A stretch of DNA of 64,000 nt from Mucilaginibacter sp. SMC90 (GCF_022811725.1 NZ_CP094527.1:1426001-1490000), one strand, 5' to 3'; positions 1 through 10,134 are shown, numbered from the stretch's first letter. Notes: generated by a model not told the origin, from the sequence alone. Numbers and translations are program-made.

Positions 1-591
1 TAATGGTATACACACCAAAAAGGGATATGGTACAGCTTGTATTTAAACAGCCAGTTTTGGTTTAATGTATCTACTGATAACCCGTTCATTTTTTCTTTAA
101 TTGTTGATTCTACATCTCACCCACGGTATTGACTCACCCCGACATCGCTGCGCTCGTCACCCCTCTCTACGCAAGCGTAAAGAGGGGATGCTTTTATTTT
201 TCTTACCCTCTTTACGCTTGCGTAGAGAGGGTGGTCCAGTGAAGCGTAGACCGGGTGAGTCGACTGTACGCCATGATACCCCGAGGGTGGGTTCAAAAAA
301 TCGTCATTGCGAGGACGTTTTTTATATAATGATTTCCAACATCATACCTAAAGATACAGCAATTGCATCGATTTATGCACCGTCATTATATCAACCGGTA
401 TAAATAATTGACCAAATGCAACGCTTAACTTATAAATGGTAAAAAAGCTAATATGATTTTGATTTTAAGTGGATTAGGCTTCTTTTATGTAGCTCGTCAA
501 TTATCCGCAGCTGCTCATCATTGAAGTTTTTTAAAGTTTAACAACCGGTTTTTATTTGCCGGCATAACCGCTAAAAAGGTTGTGAAAACAT
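1..591. other. intergenic stretch upstream of the beta-barrel receptor
   Basis: I see no convincing gene here. An open frame of about 100 codons at 101-403 runs straight through a perfect hairpin element and encodes a low-complexity basic peptide, so I treat it as chance. The stretch holds the hairpin repeat at 131-261, a lone arm of the ATTGCGAG repeat family near 300-318 (CGTCATTGCGAGGACG), and A+T-rich sequence before the gene at 592. Confidence 0.6.
131..261. repeat. nested inverted-repeat hairpin element
   Basis: Two perfect 26-base arms, 161-186 and 206-231, are reverse complements separated by 19 bases; the arms read CCCTCTCTACGCAAGCGT and on. They are enclosed by a second inverted repeat, GACTCACCC at 131-139 and GGGTGAGTC at 253-261. 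No protein gene is inside. The form fits a small non-coding palindromic element of the MITE or REP sort; mobility is an inference. Confidence 0.75.
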
Positions 592-3057
592 ATGAAAACT
601 TTAAGCATCAGCATGTTGTTTATCTGCCTTCTACAAGGTGTAAAAGCGCAGGTATCAGGCCGGGTAACTACCTCCAATGGTCAGCCTTTAGCATATGTAA
701 CCGTATCGCTTATTAAAGCGGCAGATTCATCATCAGTTAAAAGTATGCTTACCACAGAGCAGGGTGGATATAGTATTGCAGATGTATCTGCCGGAAAGTA
801 TCGCCTAAAATTAAGTAGCATTGGCTATCAAACATGGTTTTCAGCGTCTTTTGATATTAGCGGCAGCAAGGATGCAAAGTACCTCGCCGTTATTGTGATG
901 AAAGAGGATACCCGGCAGTTAGGGGAGGTTGTAGTACGCGGCAGCAAGCCGTTATATCAGCAGCGAAGCGACGGCTTAGTGGTAAATGTGGAGAACAGTA
1001 TACTTACCAAAGGCAGCACCGCTTTGGAGGTATTAGAGCGCTCGCCGGGGGTAGCTATCGATCACCGTGACAACGGGATTTCCCTGAATGGCAAAGGCGG
1101 TGCTACGGTTATGATTAACGGAAAGCTAATACGGATGCCGCTTGCACAGGTTATGAACCTGCTAAATGGCACAAATGCAGATAACATTGAAAAGATAGAA
1201 TTGCTAAGCACCCCGCCCGCCGGGTACGACGCCGAAGGAAGTGCCGGAATCATTAATATTGTAATGAAAAAAAGCAAAAAGCCGGGTACCAACGGTTCAT
1301 ACTCTTTAACCGGTGGGTACGGCATGGGCGAAAAAGGTACCGCCGGCATCAACCTCAATCATAATACTAAAAATGTTAACCTGTATGGCTCATACACTTT
1401 TCAGCACGACAGAACCTATACCGATCTTTTTATAACAGGCAGCCAGTATATGCCTTTCATTGGCGGTAATGCCGAAGTGGAGTTTTACACCAAAACCAAA
1501 CGGGTTAGTAATAACCATAATGCTACATTAGGTACCGATATCAAACTGGATACTCAAACTACATTGAGCGCCAGTGTAAGTTACAATAACATCCACTCGC
1601 CCAATTACACTTACAGTAATGCAGGGTACAATATCCTGCCCGATTCATTATTGAGGTATATTGGGAATATTAATGGTAACAACCGTTTAAATAACATTAC
1701 AAATTCGCTTAGCATTGAACGGGTACTTAAGGGAGGAGAAAAGATTGGCCTGGAAGCCGACTATATTCATTACAATAGCAATGCCCCAACTCAGGTTAAT
1801 ACATCGTTCGTAAATAAACATGGTGAGCAGGTTTATGCCAGCAACAGTGTAAGTGCTCAACAGCAACGGGGATTTGCCAATACCACTATCAACGTAGTGG
1901 TGTTTAAGGCCGATTATACCAATCAGTTATCGCCATTGTTGAAACTGGAAACGGGTATTAAGGGCACACATACCGGCAGCTCAAGTTCATCGGGTATCGA
2001 AAGTTTTAACAATGGGGCTTGGGAACGCAATATGCAAACCGCAGCCAATATTTATATGAAAGAAGATATCGGCGCGGCTTATATTTCCCTCAACTGGCAA
2101 CTGGCTAAAGGCACAAGCCTGAATACCGGGGCGCGTTATGAATATTCGTACACCAATATGGATAATCCGCAAACCGGCGGCAATATCGTGAACCGTAAGC
2201 TGGGCAAGCTGTTTCCAACTATACTTTTTACCACTAAGCTGGCCGGCCGATCCGAGCTGCAGCTGTCATACACCAAGAGGATAGCCCGCCCATCATATGA
2301 TGACCTGGCTTCGTACTTTGCTTATAGTGATCCTACTGCGGTTTATACCGGCAATCCTTTTCTTAAGCCAACCATCACCAATAATATAAAGCTGGGTTAC
2401 AACTATGGTGATTATAGTTTTTCGCTGCTTTACAGCCGGGATGATAATGCCATTGCCCGCTACCAGCTCAGCGAAAGCCCTGCGCATGATATCCTGTTTA
2501 TCTCGCCTCAAAATTTACCATACCAAAACTATCTCACCTTTCAGGTTAATGCGCCATTTAAGGTAAGCAACTGGTGGGAGATGACTTACAGCTTTGTTGG
2601 CGGGTTGAGGCAATTTAAGGAAGATTATACCCTGAACCCCTTAACGAAATCATACTTTGGCTATTCGTTTAATTTTAACCAGCTGTTTAAGTTGTCCAGC
2701 AGCTTTTCGGCTGAGGTATCGGGGCAGTACAACTCCATGTTTTATAATGGCACAACCCGCATTGATGGTTTTGGGGTAATTAATGCAGGCATCAAAAAGC
2801 AATTAAAAAGCAACGCGGGCAGCCTGCAATTAGCGGTGGCCGATGTGTTTAGTGCGTCGCAGATCCAGGTACGATATGGTACACTTACGCGGGAGGCTTT
2901 TGATATAAAGAGCCATGTGATTGTTAATACCGAAACCAGGCATTTCCCGGTAATTAAGCTCACCTACACAAAATCATTTGGAGGTACAGGATTGGTTAAC
3001 CGCAATAAGCAAGATAACGGATCAAAAGAAGAACGTGAGCGGCTTAGAAATAACTAA
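592..3057 (+). CDS. outer-membrane beta-barrel receptor with carboxypeptidase-regulatory-like N-domain
   Basis: The 821-residue protein begins with a clear signal peptide ending near VKAQ (residues 1-20). Residues about 21-110 form a carboxypeptidase-regulatory-like beta sandwich (VSGRVTTSNGQPLAYVTV). A plug-like region follows at about 110-230 (VMINGKLIRM, GSAGIINIVMKK), then a long C-terminal beta-barrel rich in aromatic and Asn/Tyr strands. This is the arrangement of the Bacteroidota 'outer membrane beta-barrel family', related to TonB-dependent receptors but smaller than SusC. No SusD partner follows; the gene is closed by a hairpin terminator. Substrate cannot be read from sequence. The terminal 20 residues are charged and look disordered. 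Confidence 0.85.
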   Translation: MKTLSISMLFICLLQGVKAQVSGRVTTSNGQPLAYVTVSLIKAADSSSVKSMLTTEQGGYSIADVSAGKYRLKLSSIGYQTWFSASFDISGSKDAKYLAVIVMKEDTRQLGEVVVRGSKPLYQQRSDGLVVNVENSILTKGSTALEVLERSPGVAIDHRDNGISLNGKGGATVMINGKLIRMPLAQVMNLLNGTNADNIEKIELLSTPPAGYDAEGSAGIINIVMKKSKKPGTNGSYSLTGGYGMGEKGTAGINLNHNTKNVNLYGSYTFQHDRTYTDLFITGSQYMPFIGGNAEVEFYTKTKRVSNNHNATLGTDIKLDTQTTLSASVSYNNIHSPNYTYSNAGYNILPDSLLRYIGNINGNNRLNNITNSLSIERVLKGGEKIGLEADYIHYNSNAPTQVNTSFVNKHGEQVYASNSVSAQQQRGFANTTINVVVFKADYTNQLSPLLKLETGIKGTHTGSSSSSGIESFNNGAWERNMQTAANIYMKEDIGAAYISLNWQLAKGTSLNTGARYEYSYTNMDNPQTGGNIVNRKLGKLFPTILFTTKLAGRSELQLSYTKRIARPSYDDLASYFAYSDPTAVYTGNPFLKPTITNNIKLGYNYGDYSFSLLYSRDDNAIARYQLSESPAHDILFISPQNLPYQNYLTFQVNAPFKVSNWWEMTYSFVGGLRQFKEDYTLNPLTKSYFGYSFNFNQLFKLSSSFSAEVSGQYNSMFYNGTTRIDGFGVINAGIKKQLKSNAGSLQLAVADVFSASQIQVRYGTLTREAFDIKSHVIVNTETRHFPVIKLTYTKSFGGTGLVNRNKQDNGSKEERERLRNN

Positions 3058-3101
3058 AAGGTTTTTGCAGCGCTAAAAAGCAGTATTGTTCATTTTTTGA
3101 T

Positions 3102-3126
3102 AAGGCCGGGATACGGCCTTTTTTTG
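3102..3126 (+). terminator. intrinsic terminator after the beta-barrel receptor
   Basis: AAGGCC at 3102-3107 pairs with GGCCTT at 3115-3120 (one further G-C pair inside), followed by a run of seven T residues. It lies 45 bases after the stop codon of the gene ending at 3057. Confidence 0.85.
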
Positions 3127-3242
3127 TTCATTTGGTGCCTGTGATGCATTAAACGCCGAAGGTTTATTTGATTAACCCGGTTTAAAAAGTTGGGGTAAGT
3201 GCCTGTGGTTCACTTTAAAACAGAGTAGGTAATAAGATAATA

Positions 3243-3314
3243 TTATCCATCTTTTTATGTGTTTTATCCATTTTAAAATTTGCGGCACACCTATAAATTT
3301 ACAAAACCAATTAG
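3243..3314 (+). promoter_or_regulatory. candidate AraC operator and promoter of the susCD operon
   Basis: TTATCCAT occurs at 3243-3250 and again at 3264-3271, a 21-bp (two helical turn) direct repeat. It is followed by TTTG at 3279-3282, a TAAATTTA box at 3294-3301 resembling the Bacteroidota -7 element TAnnTTTG, and AAAACCAATTAG at 3303-3314. The same series with the same 21-bp spacing lies upstream of the second operon at 12924-12996. AraC-family proteins typically bind direct repeats spaced by two turns, so control by the AraC protein encoded at 11944-12840 is a reasonable inference. Confidence 0.65.
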
Positions 3315-3335
3315 TGAAATCAAACGTAAAAAATT

Positions 3336-3389
3336 ATGAAAAGAAGCTCTACTCTCTTAATACAGCGAAACTGTCGTTGCTACAATTAA
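3336..3389 (+). CDS. possible 17-residue leader peptide upstream of susC
   Basis: A short ATG-to-TAA frame encodes MKRSSTLLIQRNCRCYN. It starts about 22 bases after the conserved AAAACCAATTAG segment that probably marks the transcription start, so it would lie in the long (about 270-base) leader of the susC mRNA. The CRCY end and the basic N-terminus are unusual for a random frame. A leader-peptide or attenuation role is only a hypothesis; it could also be a chance frame. Confidence 0.35.
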   Translation: MKRSSTLLIQRNCRCYN

Positions 3390-3607
3390 AAATCACCAAA
3401 CCCGAGTAAACCCTATAGCTCATTGAGTCATTTCGGCCAAATGATATTATTAGCTATTATTCAATTTTCCCTTTAGTGCTGGTTGCTAAACCATTTAATT
3501 GCTGGTTAAACTAACCGGCATGCAAATGCTATGACCCTAAGCGAACAGTAAAAGTGATTTTTAAAAAAATCCGGTTAACCCTAAATAATTTATATGAACC
3601 AAAATTT

Positions 3608-6600
3608 ATGAAACCATTTTACAATTACGATCAATTTTTTGTGAAGACGGACAGGCGGCAAAGTCATCTTTTCATTGGTCGGTTACTAATGCTTTTAATA
3701 CTATCTTGTTTTGTTGTTAATGTACATGCACAAAACAGGATCACAGTTGTAGGGCAGGTAACCGATACCCTTGGCGTAAAAATTCCCGGCGCCAACATCA
3801 TTGCCGAAAATGTTAAGAATGTAGGTACAACGTCTGATATCAACGGCCGGTTTGTACTTGAAGTAGCCGCTGGTACCAGCCTTAAAATCTCATTTGTTGG
3901 CTTCATTGACCAGCACGTTGTAGTTACAGCCGATAATCAGCATGTTACCGTGAGGCTTAAAGAACAAAAGCTCCTTGCCGAAGAAGTTGTAGTAACAGCC
4001 TTTGGTAAAAAGGAACGCAAGGAAGCCCTTGTAGGTTCGGTTACAAGTATTAAGCCCGGCGAATTGAAGATACCGGCAAGTAACCTTACCAACGCGCTTG
4101 CAGGCCAGGCGGCAGGTATCATTGCCTATCAGCGCAGCGGCCAGCCGGGGCAGGATAACGCCTCGTTCTTTATCAGGGGGGTAACTACCTTTGGCTACAA
4201 ACGCGATCCGCTGATTTTGATAGACAACGTTGAGCTTTCAACCAATGACCTTGCGCGTTTAAACGTTGACGACATTGCCAGCTTTTCGATATTGAAGGAT
4301 GCGAGTGCCACAGCCTTATACGGTGCACGTGGTGCAAACGGTGTAATTTTGGTTGCCACTAAAGAGGGTAAACAAGGCCCGGCCAAAGTAAACTTTCGTT
4401 CGGAGTTTTCCTCATCGCAATCAACACAAACGCCGCAACTGGTTGATCCTATCCAGTACATGAACCTGTACAACGAGGCATCGTTAACACGTGATCCTTC
4501 ACTGCCTCTTCCTTTTCCTCAAACTAAAATAAACAATACCATTAACACCATTAACCATGCGCCGGGCAGTAACCCATATGTTTACCCTGCTGTGGACTGG
4601 CTGAACTTGTTATTTAAAAAGCAAGCTACTACGCAGCGTAATAATTTAAGTGTTAGCGGCGGCGGGCCAACTACACGCTATTACATAGCCGGTTCATATA
4701 ATGTTGATAATGGTGTTTTGCGCGAGGATATCCGCAATAACAACGATAATAACGTTAAGTTTAAAAACTACCAGTTGCGCTCAAACGTAAACGTTAACCT
4801 TACCAAAACAACCGAGATCATAGTAAGGTTATCCGGCACTTTCAGCGAGTATAACGGTCCCATCACTTCCGATGGCTCCTTCGCTTCTGACCTTTATAAT
4901 GTGGCTATCCATACCAGTCCGGTTTTATTCCCGGCGTACTATGAGCCAGATGCAGCCAATGCAAATGCCCAGCACATCCTGTTCGGTAACGTAGGTTTGG
5001 CATCCGGTACTACCAGTAACAGCATCCAATACAATAACCCGTATGCGGCTTTGTTAAGGGGGCATAAAAATTCGTCGGAGTCAAGAATGTCGGCACAGTT
5101 TGAGTTAAACCAGGACCTGAAATTCATTACCGACGGATTAAAATTCAAGAGTATCTTCAACACCAACAGGTATTCATATTTTGATTCGCAGCTGGCTTAT
5201 TCGCCTTTTTATTACAATGTTGGTAGCTATGATAAGGATAGCAATAAATATACCTTAACCTGGCTTAATCCACAGCCAACAGGTAATAACGTAGCAACCG
5301 AGTACCTGAATTACAGCCGTACCGAGCCTAATGCAAATACCTTTGTTTACCTGCAAACAGCATTGGAGTATAACAAGCCATTTGGAAAAGGGCACAACAT
5401 TAGCTCAACCTTAATTGGTACGGCCCAGCAAACAATTTATTCAAGCGCTAAAGATCCTAAAACCAATACCACCACTTTGCCTTACTCATTGCCTTTCCGC
5501 AACTTAGGCTTGGCAGGCAGGTTAACTTACTCATACCTGAGCAGGTACTTTATCGAAACCAACTTTGGCTATAACGGTTCGGAACGTTTTTCTGCAAATC
5601 ACCGTTATGGATTTTTCCCTACCATCGGCGGCTCATGGGTGGTATCAAACGAAAAATTCTGGAACCCTGATATCCTTGATCGTTTAAAGATCCGTGCCAG
5701 CTATGGTTTAGTGGGTAATGATGCTATTGGCAATCAAAGGTTCTTCTACCAATCGGATGTTACCCTTAATGCCGGGCCTAACTATGCCCAGTTTGGTATC
5801 AATAACCAGTACGAGCGTAAAGGTGTGTTCATTAATAACTACGCTAATCCTGATGTTACCTGGGAAACATCCAAACAAACCAATATTGCGGTTGAAGCTA
5901 CCTTCCTGAAAAACTTCAATGTAGTGGCCGAGTTTTACCGCAACAACCGCTATAATATTTTGCAGGAACGTACCAACACCCCAAGCAGCGAAGGTTTGGA
6001 ATCATCAACCAGCGCCAACCTGGGTAAAGTAGATTCAAAAGGTGTTGATCTGTCACTTGATTATAAACAAAGTTTCAGCAATGGTGCATGGGCATCTATC
6101 CGGGGTAACTTCACCTATTCAACCAACAGGTATAAATATATTGAAGAGCCCGATTATAAAGAGCCATGGAGGCATTTTATAGGACAGCCTATAAGCCGTG
6201 GATATGGTTACGTTGCCGAGCGCTTATTTGTTGACGACCAGGAAGCCCGTAACTCGCCAACGCAGATCTTCAGCGCTAACGGTACCAATGGTATTTTGCC
6301 GCAAGGTGGTGATATCAAGTACCGCGATTTGAACGGCGATGGTAAAATAGACTACCTTGACCAGGCATTTTTAGGCTACCCGCAAACGCCCGAAATTGTT
6401 TATGGTTTCGGATTCTCAGCAGGGTTTAAAGGGTTTGATCTTTCGGCCTTTTTCCAGGGCCAGGCAAGGGTATCGTTCTTTATCGACCCGAACAAGGTTA
6501 GCCCATTCATTCCAAGTAACGACCAATACATTTACGGAAATACCCAGGTATTGCAGGCTTTTGCCGATAGTCACTGGAGCGAAGAACACCAGGACTTATA

Positions 6601-6895
6601 TGCCTTGTATCCGCGCCTTGGTACTACTTCAACCACAGTGCTTAACAACCTGCAGCCGAGCACCTGGTGGCTTCGCGATGGTAGCTTCATGAGGCTTAAA
6701 TCGGTTGAATTAGGTTATACACTGCCAAAAAGCATATCGAAAGCAATGCACCTTACCAGCTGCCGCATTTACTTTAATGGCTTAAACCTGCTTACCTGGA
6801 GCCCCTTCAAAATGTGGGACCCTGAGCAAGGTGGTAACGGCTTTGCTTATCCGATACAAAAAGTGTTTAACCTGGGTCTAAACGTGAATTTATAA
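3608..6895 (+). CDS. SusC/RagA-family TonB-linked outer-membrane importer
   Basis: This is the barrel half of a SusCD importer that takes up oligosaccharides across the outer membrane. I chose the ATG at 3608, which puts the signal peptide (hydrophobic LLMLLILSCFVVNVHA) near the N-terminus; an in-frame GTG at 3554 would add 18 residues. The order is: carboxypeptidase-regulatory-like domain (VVGQVTDTLGVKIPGANI), TonB-box-like EEVVVTAFG, plug domain with the family signature DASATALYGARGANGVI, then the 22-strand barrel to the C-terminal NLGLNVNL. At about 1,095 residues it has normal length. susD follows after 21 bases. The locus context predicts an alpha-galactoside ligand. Confidence 0.95.
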   Translation: MKPFYNYDQFFVKTDRRQSHLFIGRLLMLLILSCFVVNVHAQNRITVVGQVTDTLGVKIPGANIIAENVKNVGTTSDINGRFVLEVAAGTSLKISFVGFIDQHVVVTADNQHVTVRLKEQKLLAEEVVVTAFGKKERKEALVGSVTSIKPGELKIPASNLTNALAGQAAGIIAYQRSGQPGQDNASFFIRGVTTFGYKRDPLILIDNVELSTNDLARLNVDDIASFSILKDASATALYGARGANGVILVATKEGKQGPAKVNFRSEFSSSQSTQTPQLVDPIQYMNLYNEASLTRDPSLPLPFPQTKINNTINTINHAPGSNPYVYPAVDWLNLLFKKQATTQRNNLSVSGGGPTTRYYIAGSYNVDNGVLREDIRNNNDNNVKFKNYQLRSNVNVNLTKTTEIIVRLSGTFSEYNGPITSDGSFASDLYNVAIHTSPVLFPAYYEPDAANANAQHILFGNVGLASGTTSNSIQYNNPYAALLRGHKNSSESRMSAQFELNQDLKFITDGLKFKSIFNTNRYSYFDSQLAYSPFYYNVGSYDKDSNKYTLTWLNPQPTGNNVATEYLNYSRTEPNANTFVYLQTALEYNKPFGKGHNISSTLIGTAQQTIYSSAKDPKTNTTTLPYSLPFRNLGLAGRLTYSYLSRYFIETNFGYNGSERFSANHRYGFFPTIGGSWVVSNEKFWNPDILDRLKIRASYGLVGNDAIGNQRFFYQSDVTLNAGPNYAQFGINNQYERKGVFINNYANPDVTWETSKQTNIAVEATFLKNFNVVAEFYRNNRYNILQERTNTPSSEGLESSTSANLGKVDSKGVDLSLDYKQSFSNGAWASIRGNFTYSTNRYKYIEEPDYKEPWRHFIGQPISRGYGYVAERLFVDDQEARNSPTQIFSANGTNGILPQGGDIKYRDLNGDGKIDYLDQAFLGYPQTPEIVYGFGFSAGFKGFDLSAFFQGQARVSFFIDPNKVSPFIPSNDQYIYGNTQVLQAFADSHWSEEHQDLYALYPRLGTTSTTVLNNLQPSTWWLRDGSFMRLKSVELGYTLPKSISKAMHLTSCRIYFNGLNLLTWSPFKMWDPEQGGNGFAYPIQKVFNLGLNVNL

Positions 6896-6916
6896 CCGTA
6901 AACGGATTTTAGAGAG

Positions 6917-8836
6917 ATGAAAAATATAAGATCATATTATAAAATTGTTATGCTGGCCGCCTTGGTTACCATGGGCCAGTCGTGCAAAAAATACCTGGAT
7001 ATCACTCCTGATAATGTGGCCACGATAGACTATACCTTCCGTAATCGTAACGAAGCGGAAGATTACCTGTTTACCTGCTACTCAACCATGCAGCATTTAA
7101 ATGATGTGGTGAACAACCCGGGTTTTGTGTATTCGTCAGAGATCGTGTACCCCAATACACTGAACGATCATTACTTTAACGAGGCCGGTTTTAACCTGAT
7201 CCGCGGCTTGCAAAGCAACTCGAACGTGAGCCTTAATTATTGGGATGGTGCCAATGGTGGCCTGGCAATTTTCCAGGCTTTAAGAAGATGTAATATCATG
7301 TTGGAAAACATTGATAAACCCATTGACCTGAGCGCATCTGAAAAGAAGAGATGGATTGCCGAAACCAAATTCCTGAAAGCATACTACCACTATTACCTCA
7401 TCCGTATGTATGGCCCTATGCTGCTGATCAAGGAGAATTTTCCTATTAATGCATCGGCAGAAGAGGTGAAACGCAAACGGTCGTCGGTTGATGAAGGATT
7501 TGAATATGTGGTATCCCTGCTTGATGAAGCCATTCCTGATTTGCCCCCGGCTATTGATAACCAGGCTACCGAGTTTGGCAGGATCACCAAATTTATTGCC
7601 ATGTCGGTTAAGGCCGAGATATTGACCACGGCTGCAAGTCCGCTGTTTAATGGTAACCCTGATTATGCAGGTTTTAAAGATCACGATGGCAAAAGTCTTT
7701 TCTCGTCAGCTTATGACGCAAGTAAATGGCAAAAAGCTGCTGATGCCTGCAAAGCTGCCATAACCGAATGTGAGGCTCAAGGGCTTAAACTATATACAAC
7801 ACCGCCAACCGTAGGTGTAGGCAATGTATCAGACAAGCTGAAGAAAGTTTTAACCCTGCAAAATGATATTACCGAAAAATGGGAACAAAACCCCGAGCTG
7901 ATCTGGGCGCTGAACTATGGTTTTACTTACCAAAACTTCACCATCCCAAGGATGACCTCGGCAGCGGTAGGCCTGGCTTCAACCAATCCGGGTACTTTTG
8001 CAGTACCTATTCAAACTGCCGATCTGTTTTATACCGATAAAGGTGTGCCGATCAATGAAGACAAAACCTGGGATTATACCAACCGTAATTCAACCCAAAT
8101 TGGTGATGATTCAAGCGCTCCGCTCATCATGAGCGGCTATGAAACAGCCAAAGCCCACTTTAACCGCGAGCTGAGGTTTTATGCCGATATCGGTTTTGAT
8201 GGCGGCATTTGGTTTGGCAACGGCAAACGTGACGAAAGCACAGCTTACTATGTGCAGGCCCGGGGCCCGTATGCGTTGGCTGGCCCTAAAAGTATCAGCG
8301 CCACCAATATCACCGGTTACTGGCCTAAAAAGCTGGCCAATTACCTGTCTGTTTATGATAATATCTTCACTACCGAAAATTATCATTTACCGCTAATGCG
8401 CTTATCTGGTTTATATCTGCTTTATGCCGAGGCGCTGAACGAGGCCCAGGGCCCAACAGCCGAGGTTTACTCATACATTGACAGGGTACGTGCAAGGGCG
8501 GGTTTAGATGGTGTGCAGGCATCATGGAGCAATTACTCAAAAAATCCATCCAAACCAGGTTCAAAAGATGGTTTAAGGGCCATCATTCACCAGGAACGCC
8601 GGATCGAGCTTTGTTTTGAAGCACAAAGCGGCTGGGACCTTCGTCGCTGGAAAGAACTGCAGGATGTATTAAGTAAGCCTATCCAGGGATGGAATATTTA
8701 TGAAGGTACAGCCGCTAATTATTACCGCCCGCAAACCATTATACAACCGGTGTTTGGCATTAAAGATTATTTATGGCCTATCGCCACAAGCGATTTGATA
8801 GTGAACAATAACCTTACGCAAAACCCTTACTGGTAG
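6917..8836 (+). CDS. SusD/RagB-family surface glycan-binding lipoprotein
   Basis: The protein (639 residues) is the lid that covers the SusC barrel and binds glycan on the cell surface. It has a lipoprotein signal with lipobox MGQSC followed by KKYLDITPD, a hallmark of SusD proteins. Helical TPR-like segments in the N-terminal half (FLKAYYHYYLIRMYGPMLL) and the C-terminal block IIHQERRIELCFEAQSGWDL RRWKE are typical of the RagB/SusD fold. It is translated right after susC (21-base gap). The specific ligand is inferred from the downstream GH36/GH97 enzymes, not from this sequence. Confidence 0.95.
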   Translation: MKNIRSYYKIVMLAALVTMGQSCKKYLDITPDNVATIDYTFRNRNEAEDYLFTCYSTMQHLNDVVNNPGFVYSSEIVYPNTLNDHYFNEAGFNLIRGLQSNSNVSLNYWDGANGGLAIFQALRRCNIMLENIDKPIDLSASEKKRWIAETKFLKAYYHYYLIRMYGPMLLIKENFPINASAEEVKRKRSSVDEGFEYVVSLLDEAIPDLPPAIDNQATEFGRITKFIAMSVKAEILTTAASPLFNGNPDYAGFKDHDGKSLFSSAYDASKWQKAADACKAAITECEAQGLKLYTTPPTVGVGNVSDKLKKVLTLQNDITEKWEQNPELIWALNYGFTYQNFTIPRMTSAAVGLASTNPGTFAVPIQTADLFYTDKGVPINEDKTWDYTNRNSTQIGDDSSAPLIMSGYETAKAHFNRELRFYADIGFDGGIWFGNGKRDESTAYYVQARGPYALAGPKSISATNITGYWPKKLANYLSVYDNIFTTENYHLPLMRLSGLYLLYAEALNEAQGPTAEVYSYIDRVRARAGLDGVQASWSNYSKNPSKPGSKDGLRAIIHQERRIELCFEAQSGWDLRRWKELQDVLSKPIQGWNIYEGTAANYYRPQTIIQPVFGIKDYLWPIATSDLIVNNNLTQNPYW

Positions 8837-8887
8837 GATTATCCTGTTTTTTGAAAGATTAGATAATTTAATATATAGATATAAATT

Positions 8888-10114
8888 ATGAAAAAGATTA
8901 ATAATCGCAGATGGCTTACCGGTTTAATGCTTGCGCCGGTTTTGCTGATCATGCTTATCGTTTCCTGTAAAAAGGGCGAATCAAACATCGAGGTGGTATC
9001 TAATGATAAAACCAAACCCGATGTGGTGACCAATGTAAAGGTCGAGAATTTGAATGGAGCAGCAAGGCTTACCTATACGCTGCCTAATTCTAAAAATCTG
9101 CTGTACGTTTTGGCCAGTTATAACATTAATGATAAAACAACCAGGGAAACCAAGGCCAGTTACTACACAGATACTATTACTGTTGATGGTTTTGCAAGGG
9201 CAAAAGATTATGAAGTTACCCTGTACGCAGTAAGCCGCGCCAATATCAAATCGGATCCTGTTGTGGTAAAGGTTAGTCCTAAAACACCCAACTATTTGTT
9301 GATCAATGATAACCTGGATATTACCCCTGATTTTGGCGGAGCCAATTTCTTCGGCTTAAATCCAAATAAAGTACCTATTGCAGTGCATGTGCTATCGTTA
9401 AATGATAAAACCAATAAATATGACGAGCAGGACCCGCAATACATCAATACCGATTCAGTGAATTTTTCGGTGCGTGGGTATGACGCTACTCCTAAAAAGT
9501 TTGGTGTTTATACTACCGATAGGTTTGGCAATGTTTCGGATACGGTATATAAAACCCTTACGCCGCTGTTTGAAACCCTGCTGGACAAAAGTAAATTTTA
9601 TACCTATCACCTGGATAGCGACAGTCCTATCGGCTACGGCTGGGAGTTCAAGTACCTGTTTGACGGTAACACTGGCGAACCAGGCTGGCATACCCTCAGT
9701 GCACCTACCAAACAAGGCACCTTTGCTTTGGGCGTAAATGCAAAGTTAAGCCGTTTTGTTTTGTGGGAAAGGTTGAGCGGTGTGTTCGGTTACCAAAATA
9801 TCAGGCAGCTTACCTTATGGGGTACCAGTAGCGATTCGCCAAAAGATTCGGTGCTGCCTAAAAACTCGGCCCCCGGTACCGTATCGGGCGATTGGGTGAA
9901 TTTGGGCAACTTTACTTATCCTAACCCGCCATCGGGCTTACCTCCAAACCAGGCAAACGCTTCTGATATAGCTTTTGTAGCCGCAGGTGTTAATTTCAAG
10001 ATCAATATCAACGCACCTGCTACCAAATTTATCAGGCTGGAATGTACGCAAACCTGGGGTGGTTTGGATTATGTTAACGCGCTCGAGATTTCATTATATG
10101 GCAACCCATTGTAA
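8888..10114 (+). CDS. surface lipoprotein with DUF4959/DUF5126/DUF5000-type domains
   Basis: A lipobox (LIVSC, followed by KK) marks a lipoprotein of 408 residues. The N-terminal two thirds look like tandem fibronectin-type beta sandwiches, e.g. PDVVTNVKVENLNGAARLTY. The last about 170 residues resemble a discoidin/F5-F8 carbohydrate-binding fold (GYGWEFKYLFDGN, FIRLECTQTWGG, ALEISLYG). This matches Bacteroidota proteins annotated DUF4959-DUF5126-DUF5000, which usually follow susD and probably act as extra surface glycan-binding proteins. The gene starts 51 bases after susD. Domain names are from memory of the family; the function is inferred from position. Confidence 0.8.
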   Translation: MKKINNRRWLTGLMLAPVLLIMLIVSCKKGESNIEVVSNDKTKPDVVTNVKVENLNGAARLTYTLPNSKNLLYVLASYNINDKTTRETKASYYTDTITVDGFARAKDYEVTLYAVSRANIKSDPVVVKVSPKTPNYLLINDNLDITPDFGGANFFGLNPNKVPIAVHVLSLNDKTNKYDEQDPQYINTDSVNFSVRGYDATPKKFGVYTTDRFGNVSDTVYKTLTPLFETLLDKSKFYTYHLDSDSPIGYGWEFKYLFDGNTGEPGWHTLSAPTKQGTFALGVNAKLSRFVLWERLSGVFGYQNIRQLTLWGTSSDSPKDSVLPKNSAPGTVSGDWVNLGNFTYPNPPSGLPPNQANASDIAFVAAGVNFKININAPATKFIRLECTQTWGGLDYVNALEISLYGNPL

Positions 10115-10134
10115 TACAATTAAAAATTAAAGAC

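Noticed and set aside
101..403. 100-codon frame at the left end
   Set aside because: It runs through the perfect hairpin arms at 161-231 and gives a low-complexity Arg-rich product with no recognisable domain.
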